From assembly GCF_000966975.1 (NCBI RefSeq), contig NZ_JZWV01000387.1, forward strand, positions 1 to 10,208: a stretch of 10,208 nucleotides of DNA, in the 5' to 3' direction. The translations under genes and the position numbers were made by a program. The notes under the pieces were generated by a model. That model did not search any database, was not told the DNA's origin, and saw nothing but the letters and a program-made list of their open reading frames with translations. Of this stretch, positions 6,089 to 10,208 are shown piece by piece; position 1 is the first letter of the stretch; every line of letters begins with the position of its first letter. This DNA is from Streptomyces katrae (GTDB taxonomy: Bacteria > Actinomycetota > Actinomycetes > Streptomycetales > Streptomycetaceae).

Positions 6089-6111
6089 TTCGATGTTTCG
6101 GGAATGTCGAA
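6089..6111. promoter_or_regulatory. candidate ArsR operator in the divergent promoter region
   Basis: Between the divergent ArsR and VOC genes, an imperfect dyad has outer half-sites TTCGA (6089-6093) and TCGAA (6107-6111) and inner matches TT (6096-6097)/AA (6103-6104) around a centre near 6100. AT-rich for this genome, it lies beside TAGTAT (6075-6080), a plausible -10 hexamer for the VOC gene whose opposite strand (CATACT) could serve the regulator gene. No clear -35 boxes were found. Confidence 0.45.
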
Positions 6112-6128
6112 ATGATCTAGGAGAAGCC

Positions 6129-6500
6129 GTGCCCGCACTCACCACCCTTGCCCGCGTCTACGTCGACGACCTGGACGTGGCACTGCCGACCTTCGTGGAA
6201 CTCACCGGAGAGCAGCCGCGGCTCCGGTTCGCCTATCGCGACCTGACCCTCGCGAGCATCGGCGGCTTCCTGCTGCTGGCAGGTACAAAGGAAGCCCTCG
6301 CCCCCTATCGCGGTACGCACGCCACCGCGCTCGTCGAGTCGATCGACCAGGTCGTACGCCTCACCGAGCGCGACGGCGGGGAGATACTCGACGGCCCCAA
6401 CGAGGTGCCGACCGGCCGCAACCTGACCGTGCGGCACCCCGGCGGCGCCACCATCGAGTACGTGGAGTTCGACGCGGCCGCGCTGTCGTCCCTCGCATAG
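6129..6500 (+). CDS. VOC-superfamily (glyoxalase/dioxygenase fold) protein
   Basis: A 123-aa protein from GTG 6129 with AGGAG about five bases upstream. The length is typical of a single-subunit VOC protein made of two beta-alpha-beta-beta-beta modules. LARVYVDDLDVALPTFVELTGEQP (about 7-30) is the first module, FLLLAGT (47-53) its last strand, then ALVESIDQVVRLTERDGGEIL (67-87) and the typical ending GRNLTVRHPGGATIEYVEF (96-114), where His103 and Glu110 or Glu113 could bind metal. VOC proteins include dioxygenases, glyoxalases, isomerases and drug-binding resistance proteins; the sequence does not distinguish among them. It is divergent from the ArsR regulator and probably controlled by it, perhaps in response to its substrate. 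It converges on the next gene with a 29-base gap. Confidence 0.85.
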   Translation: MPALTTLARVYVDDLDVALPTFVELTGEQPRLRFAYRDLTLASIGGFLLLAGTKEALAPYRGTHATALVESIDQVVRLTERDGGEILDGPNEVPTGRNLTVRHPGGATIEYVEFDAAALSSLA

Positions 6501-6529
6501 CCGGGCCCGTCTGTTCGATTGCCGGACGG

Positions 6530-7636
6530 CTAGAAGAGGCCGGCCGAGGTGCTCTGCGTGAGGTTCTCGAGGATCGTGCGCAGCCACGGGCTGCGCACGG
6601 CTGGTAGCCGGACCAAGGTGTGGTGGAACGTTCCGCGGTCGGCCCGGAACGGGTGGTGGGGGAGCAGCGGAAGCGGGTCGTCACGGAGGACGTCGTGGGC
6701 TATGCGGCCCGACGCGGGAACCGGCAAGTCCGGTTCGGGAGAGGCCAGCCACAGCCACACCCCCAGCGGCAGGGGCACCAGACATGCCGGTGTGGTCGGG
6801 TCGGCAGGAGTCCAGGTCCGGCCCGTCCGGGGATGGACGGGGACGAGGAGGATGTCGACGCCCGCGTCCGGGGAGGACCGTCCCGGTCCGGCCAGGACGG
6901 CGCGCCGCTTCAGGGTGCCTGTCGGCAGCAGGGTGTCGAGCGCGCGTTGAAACACGTCCGCGGTCAGGCCGTCCGGGACCTCCACCGGCTGCCCCTCGGA
7001 GGCGATCAGCAGGTGGGCGAGCGCGTGGCCGGCTGCCGCCTCCCACCGCGGACTCCAGGACCAGTAGTGGTTCGGCCCCAGCCGTCCTCCCCACGTGGCG
7101 ATCGGCTCGAACGGGGGCGTTTTCTCCCCTTTCTCTGCCAGCTCCGCCCAGGAGAGGGGGGCGGCGTGGACACCGTCGACGGGGACGCGGTGCACGACGT
7201 CCGGCCCGAGTCGCACCATCTGCCAGAGCGAGCAGTCGTCGACCCTGGTCGCCACGGGGAGACCGCATGCCTGGCAGGCCATGTTGGGCCCGTCGGCCCC
7301 GTCGAGGCCACAGCAGGCACCACCACGCTTCTCGGGAAGAAGCCGGGTTCCACGGATGTCACCGGGCGCGATGACACTCGCCCCGGGCGTGCCGTCGGAC
7401 AAGGCACGGACCGGCGCGTGGATGCCGCGTGCCTCGGCCTCGCCCGGACCGATCTCGTCCCACAGCCGCCACGGCCCTCCCCAGGGATCCGGGTCCACGG
7501 CAAACGTCCCTGACTCCATGAGCACCGGAAGCTGGGCTCCGTTCCCGTACTGCTGACGGGCGTGCACCGGCAGTGAGACCTGGGACAGCGGGACGGTCAG
7601 CTCGGCGCCGCACCCCGCACACACGAAAACGAACAA
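6530..7636 (-). CDS. cysteine-rich hypothetical protein, probable TTG start
   Basis: A 368-aa protein if it starts at TTG 7636. I chose that codon because GGAGG lies four bases upstream, a plausible promoter lies just before it, and it places a clean FVFVCAGCGAEL at the N-terminus; the frame runs on upstream to ATG 7729, but that extension looks non-coding. CAGC (6-9) is a zinc-knuckle-like pair. A second cluster follows: Cys108-Cys109 in GGACCGLDGADGPNMACQAC, Cys121, Cys124 and Cys135. Two treble-clef-like zinc sites or one shared site are possible. The second half has no motif I recognise. I recall similar proteins as conserved hypotheticals of streptomycetes, function unknown. It follows the HD gene in the same direction after 126 bp but appears to have its own promoter. 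Confidence 0.75.
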   Translation of the reverse strand: MFVFVCAGCGAELTVPLSQVSLPVHARQQYGNGAQLPVLMESGTFAVDPDPWGGPWRLWDEIGPGEAEARGIHAPVRALSDGTPGASVIAPGDIRGTRLLPEKRGGACCGLDGADGPNMACQACGLPVATRVDDCSLWQMVRLGPDVVHRVPVDGVHAAPLSWAELAEKGEKTPPFEPIATWGGRLGPNHYWSWSPRWEAAAGHALAHLLIASEGQPVEVPDGLTADVFQRALDTLLPTGTLKRRAVLAGPGRSSPDAGVDILLVPVHPRTGRTWTPADPTTPACLVPLPLGVWLWLASPEPDLPVPASGRIAHDVLRDDPLPLLPHHPFRADRGTFHHTLVRLPAVRSPWLRTILENLTQSTSAGLF

Positions 7637-7662
7637 ACTTCCTCCGGCTGGGAAACAACCGC

Positions 7663-7691
7663 ATCCTCGCAGCTCACCGGCGGGCGGCCAA
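7663..7691 (-). promoter_or_regulatory. promoter of the cysteine-rich hypothetical gene
   Basis: On the minus strand, TTGGCC (7691-7686) and GAGGAT (7668-7663) are separated by 17 bp, close to the actinomycete housekeeping pattern TTGACN-N17-TAGRNT. Transcription would start at about 7656, leaving a 19-base leader with GGAGG before TTG 7636. This supports the TTG start over upstream codons. A palindrome AACATGTT (7690-7697) overlaps the upstream edge. Confidence 0.5.
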
Positions 7692-7762
7692 CATGTTTTC
7701 CCCTCTGCTGCGGGGACGGCACCTGCCACCGTCGCGGAGTACCAGCGCAGCGCGAGCAGATG

Positions 7763-8473
7763 TCAGCCGGCGTCTCGAACCACGGCGAGCCCCGGCAGGC
7801 CGGTGGTGGGGCGGTCGCCCCAGCCGGCCCCTTCGATCAGGTCGTACCAGTCGGGCAGCGTGCCGGCCGGCAGGTGGCGGCGCAGGAGCTGGCCGGGGAA
7901 GCTGAGCGGTCCGGCCTTGGCGGGATTGTCCAGCATCTGCTGGACGATCACGTCCGTGATGGCGTAGGCGAGGTCGGCGCGCGGGAACGCGGTGTGCACG
8001 CGGTCGGCGAACCCCTCGGGAAGTCGCTCCCTGCCCCGTCCGAGGACGTCCACCGAGATGCCGGCATGGGCGAGCGCGATCTCCGGCCCCTTGCGGGAGG
8101 CTATGCCCTCCGACGTGTGCAGGGCGATGGCGTCCCACACCACCGTCACGGAGTGCTCGTCAGTGCCCTGTTCGCGGAGGAAGCGGGCTGCCAGGTCCGC
8201 GCCGTCCACCTCGAACCGCTGGTCTCCGTTGCCCGGTTGCGACAGTCCCAGGTCGTGGAGGACACAGCCCAGGAACACCAGCTCGTCGTCGAAGTCCGCT
8301 CCGGGCTTCATCCCGTCGTGGTCCGCGAGCGCCCGGGCGAAGAGGTAACTGCGCACGCTGTGGCGGAAGATGACTGCCGGCTCCGCTTCCTCGGCGTAGC
8401 GCAGGGCGCGGGCGGCCAGCTCCGTCCGGGGCAGGTCGAACGCGTCGTAGACGGCGGGCAGGGCGACGGCCAT
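7763..8473 (-). CDS. HD-domain metallohydrolase, cyanamide hydratase-like
   Basis: A 236-aa protein from ATG 8473 with GAGGAG about eight bases upstream. HD-domain metal ligands are visible: His38 in FRHSVRSYLF, His73-Asp74 in CVLHDLGLS, and a late acidic position, probably Asp167 or Asp174. The pattern FRHSVRSYLFA, LHDLGL, RFEVDGADLAARFL (86-99) and WDAIALHTSEGIA (113-125) matches the cyanamide hydratase-like branch of HD proteins, in which a metal site hydrates a small substrate. The bacterial members I know are annotated only as HD-domain proteins, so the substrate is open. No signal peptide or membrane segment is seen. It is divergent from the GlxA-type regulator across 103 bp, making it the likely target of that regulator. 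The following gene has its own promoter, so this unit is probably monocistronic. Confidence 0.82.
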   Translation of the reverse strand: MAVALPAVYDAFDLPRTELAARALRYAEEAEPAVIFRHSVRSYLFARALADHDGMKPGADFDDELVFLGCVLHDLGLSQPGNGDQRFEVDGADLAARFLREQGTDEHSVTVVWDAIALHTSEGIASRKGPEIALAHAGISVDVLGRGRERLPEGFADRVHTAFPRADLAYAITDVIVQQMLDNPAKAGPLSFPGQLLRRHLPAGTLPDWYDLIEGAGWGDRPTTGLPGLAVVRDAG

Positions 8474-8536
8474 CGCGGCAACTCCTCATGGGTGCGGTAG
8501 GGGAACCCGTCGATCGTGCGGCCCCGCGCGCCGCCC

Positions 8537-8578
8537 GGCCAGTGGCCACAATGCCGTCATGCGCTAAGTTCTGGCCAT
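8537..8578. promoter_or_regulatory. divergent promoter/operator region of HD hydrolase and GlxA-type regulator
   Basis: TAAGTT (8565-8570) is a -10-like hexamer whose predicted start is 8577, exactly the A of the regulator ATG. No Shine-Dalgarno sequence precedes that ATG, so the transcript looks leaderless. The palindrome TGGCCA occurs twice, at 8543-8548 (inside GTGGCCAC) and 8573-8578, 30 bp apart or close to three helical turns. A further dyad GGCCA-G-TGGCC covers 8537-8547. These are candidate sites for the regulator itself. No clear -35 box was found for either gene. Confidence 0.45.
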
Positions 8579-9554
8579 GACTGTTGAAGTGGTGGCCGTT
8601 CTCGCGCTCGACGGTGTCGCCCCCTTCGAACTGGCCACGCCCGGCCAGGTCTTCGGCACGGCCAACGAGGCCGCCGGCACCGTGCACTACGAGATCCGCG
8701 TCTGCGCTCCCGGCCGCAGCGCGACGACCGCCGCCCAGCACGGTGCCTTCCGGATCGACACCCCGTACGGTCTGGAGGGCCTCGTGGGCGCCCACACCGT
8801 CGTCATCCCGGCCCACGCCGGATTCCTGACCCCGCCGCCCTCGGACGTCACCGACGCGCTGGCACGGGCGGCGGCGCAGGGGGCCCGGCTGGCCTCGGTC
8901 TGCGTGGGCGCCTTCACGCTGGCCGCCACCGGTCTGCTGGACGGGTACCGCGCCACCACCCACTGGCAGTACGCCGAGGAGTTCGCCCGCCGCCATCCCC
9001 GCGTCGAGGTCGATCCCGCCGTCCTGTTCGTCGACCACGGCCGCCTGATCACTTCGGCCGGGGTGGCCGCGGGCCTCGACCTCTGCCTCCACCTGGTGCG
9101 CCGTGACCTCGGCGCGGCGCTCGCCGCCGCCACCGCCCGCCGCATCGTCATGCCCCTCCAGCGCGACGGCGGCCAGGCCCAGTACATCGAACGGCCCGCG
9201 GCCCCGGCCGATCCCAGTGCCCTGCAGCCCGTCATGCAGTGGATGGAAAGCCGCCTCGACCGGCCCCTCACCCTCGCCGACATCGCCGGCCACGCCAGGA
9301 TCAGCGTCCGCACGCTGAACCGCTGGTTCCGTGAGCAGACCGGAACCACTCCGCTGCAGTGGCTCCTGCACGCGCGCATCCACCGGGCCCGGCAACTGCT
9401 GGAGACCACCGACCTGCCCATCACGCTCCTCGCCGACCGGACGGGATTCGGCTCCCCGACGACCCTGCGCCACCACTTCACCCGCCACACCGGCACCTCT
9501 CCTTACGCCTACCGCGCCGCCTTCCGGCAGCGGGAGCCACTCGGCGACCGCTGA
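8577..9554 (+). CDS. GlxA-family transcriptional regulator (DJ-1/PfpI plus AraC HTH)
   Basis: A 325-aa protein. Residues 1-175 form a DJ-1/PfpI (class I glutamine amidotransferase-like) domain: VAVLALDGVAPFELATPGQVF at the start, the elbow ASVCVGAFTLAATGLLDGYRATTHW with Cys109, then TSAGVAAGLDLCLHLV (159-174). Residues about 215-316 carry the AraC pair of helix-turn-helices: LADIAGHARISVRTLNRWF (233-251) and ITLLADRTGFGSPTTLRHHF (282-301), ending SPYAYRAAF. This order and length are standard for GlxA-type regulators, where the DJ-1 part is thought to sense a ligand rather than catalyse. The mRNA appears leaderless. It is divergent from the HD hydrolase, so it probably controls that gene and itself, as is common for this arrangement. 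A hairpin follows 56 bases after the stop. Confidence 0.92.
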   Translation: MTVEVVAVLALDGVAPFELATPGQVFGTANEAAGTVHYEIRVCAPGRSATTAAQHGAFRIDTPYGLEGLVGAHTVVIPAHAGFLTPPPSDVTDALARAAAQGARLASVCVGAFTLAATGLLDGYRATTHWQYAEEFARRHPRVEVDPAVLFVDHGRLITSAGVAAGLDLCLHLVRRDLGAALAAATARRIVMPLQRDGGQAQYIERPAAPADPSALQPVMQWMESRLDRPLTLADIAGHARISVRTLNRWFREQTGTTPLQWLLHARIHRARQLLETTDLPITLLADRTGFGSPTTLRHHFTRHTGTSPYAYRAAFRQREPLGDR

Positions 9555-9610
9555 AGAGCCCGGGCCGGCAGGCGCGGCTGACCGAGGTGCCGGAGGTCGC
9601 CCGGACCGTT

Positions 9611-9631
9611 GCGCCCCGGTGACCGGGGCGC
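9611..9631 (+). terminator. hairpin terminator after the GlxA-type regulator
   Basis: GCGCCCCGG (9611-9619), loop TGA, then CCGGGGCGC (9623-9631): a perfect 9-bp GC stem, 56 bases after the regulator stop and well before the next gene. There is no U-tract. Position and stem strength fit a factor-independent-like terminator. Nothing else is seen in 9555-9740. Confidence 0.6.
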
Positions 9632-9758
9632 GTGCTCAACGGCCGGGCCGGCCGTGCCGTTTCGTCTCTCTTCCGGCGGGCAGCCGCGGCCTGGAGAAGA
9701 GAACGTCCGACGGGGCCGACGGCTCCCTGGGGCGCTGCCCGTCGAAAGGAGCAGCAGC

Positions 9759-10058
9759 ATGATGAACCTTGCCGCCGCGCTCGCGATGAGCGCCACGGGA
9801 ACCGCGTTCGCCTCGGCGCTCGGCGTGGTCGTCGCCGTCCTGCTCGTCGGTGCGGTGTGGTGGGGCGTGAAGCGGCGCGCCGCCGAGCCGAAGCCGCCCA
9901 CCGCCGGCCAGCAGCCCCGACGGCCGGCTGCCGCCCGGCGTCCCGAGGAGCGCCGCGAGGCCGAGGGGCAGCCGTTCCCCTCTGACGGCAGCCGGCGTAC
10001 GGCGCACGAGCTGAAGGGCTACGGCAACTTCGGCTCCCCCGAGGACGAGCGGTCCTGA
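9759..10058 (+). CDS. small single-pass membrane protein, DUF6479-like
   Basis: A 99-aa protein from ATG 9759, with AAAGGAG ending seven bases upstream; a second ATG follows immediately. A single hydrophobic segment spans about residues 14-36 (FASALGVVVAVLLVGAVWWG), followed by KRR, suggesting an outside N-terminus and a cytoplasmic tail. The tail is Pro/Arg/Glu-rich and apparently disordered, ending in SRRTAHELKGYGNFG (78-92). A hydrophobic helix, a basic stop, a charged linker and a terminal HELKGYGN-like box are what I recall of the DUF6479 family of small streptomycete proteins, whose function is not known. The family call is from memory and moderate. It is monocistronic, separated from the upstream regulator by a terminator. 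Confidence 0.75.
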   Translation: MMNLAAALAMSATGTAFASALGVVVAVLLVGAVWWGVKRRAAEPKPPTAGQQPRRPAAARRPEERREAEGQPFPSDGSRRTAHELKGYGNFGSPEDERS

Positions 10059-10208
10059 CCTGGGCGCGAGGCCGGGCGCTTCGGGGGCAGGAGTCCGTCG
10101 TGGCCGGCGAGGAGGTCCGTGGTGCGACGTGTCGAGCCGCTCCGGACGTGACACACCGGACGGCGGCCCGACGTCGCCCCGGCCGTCGGATCCGGCACCA
10201 CCCGTGTG
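10059..10208. other. no gene recognised at the window end
   Basis: No frame here has a ribosome binding site and a plausible protein. A weak inverted repeat TCCGG (10140-10144)/CCGGA (10155-10159) is the only structure noted and is not strong enough to call a terminator. Confidence 0.3.

Noticed and set aside
6501..6529. Possible terminator between the convergent VOC and cysteine-rich genes
   Set aside because: Only a five-base stem (CCGTC/GACGG) with a large loop can be drawn, which is not enough to call.
6620..7513. Plus-strand open frame of 297 codons opposite the cysteine-rich hypothetical
   Set aside because: There is no motif or ribosome binding site; composition is typical of antisense frames in high-GC DNA.
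8160..9488. Minus-strand open frame of 442 codons opposite the GlxA-type regulator
   Set aside because: It is antisense to a gene with complete DJ-1 and AraC motifs and out of frame with the HD gene it overlaps, so it is a shadow.
10019..10201. Minus-strand small frame of 60 codons at the window end
   Set aside because: It overlaps the end of the membrane protein gene, has no ribosome binding site and resembles no protein I know.

Overview
The window is about 70% GC. Its genes have G/C-rich third codon positions, GTG and even TTG starts, GGAGG-like ribosome binding sites and several apparently leaderless promoters. Together with the gene families present, this points to a Streptomyces or close actinomycete chromosome. 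I see no transposase, integrase, phage gene, CRISPR array, tRNA or rRNA, so it looks like ordinary accessory chromosome made of short transcription units, many of them regulator plus neighbour.

Layout. 1-144: the 3' end of an unrecognised gene. 253-723 (+): small putative lipoprotein. 779-1903 (-): a MerR-type DNA-binding domain fused in one frame to a class I SAM-dependent methyltransferase, with a MerR-style promoter (19-bp spacer) that places the transcript start next to the start codon. Divergent from it, 2045-2098 (+) encodes a 17-aa leader peptide with three consecutive Thr codons. A perfect 14-bp hairpin follows, then a short threonyl-tRNA synthetase gene (2189-3414) that holds only the catalytic and anticodon-binding domains and is broken by a frameshift near 2836. 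Converging on it, 3288-5504 (-) is an S41-family peptidase whose 3' end is shifted out of frame by a 22-bp tandem duplication (3725-3768). The ancestral stop is still visible at 3539-3541, just beside a strong hairpin shared by the two converging genes.

5672-6031 (-) and 6129-6500 (+) are a divergent ArsR-type regulator and VOC-superfamily protein with an imperfect dyad between them. 6530-7636 (-) is a cysteine-rich hypothetical with a probable TTG start. 7763-8473 (-) is an HD-domain (cyanamide hydratase-like) metallohydrolase, divergent from 8577-9554 (+), a GlxA-type regulator (DJ-1/PfpI plus AraC domains). 9759-10058 (+) is a small single-pass membrane protein resembling the DUF6479 family. 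The last 150 bases hold no gene I can support.

Most notable are the threonine-rich leader peptide, hairpin and catalytic-core ThrRS, which read as a ribosome-mediated attenuation unit for a second threonyl-tRNA synthetase, and the fact that this gene and the convergent peptidase gene each carry a separate frameshifting lesion. The MerR-methyltransferase fusion is the other unusual architecture. All functional links between neighbours are inference from arrangement.
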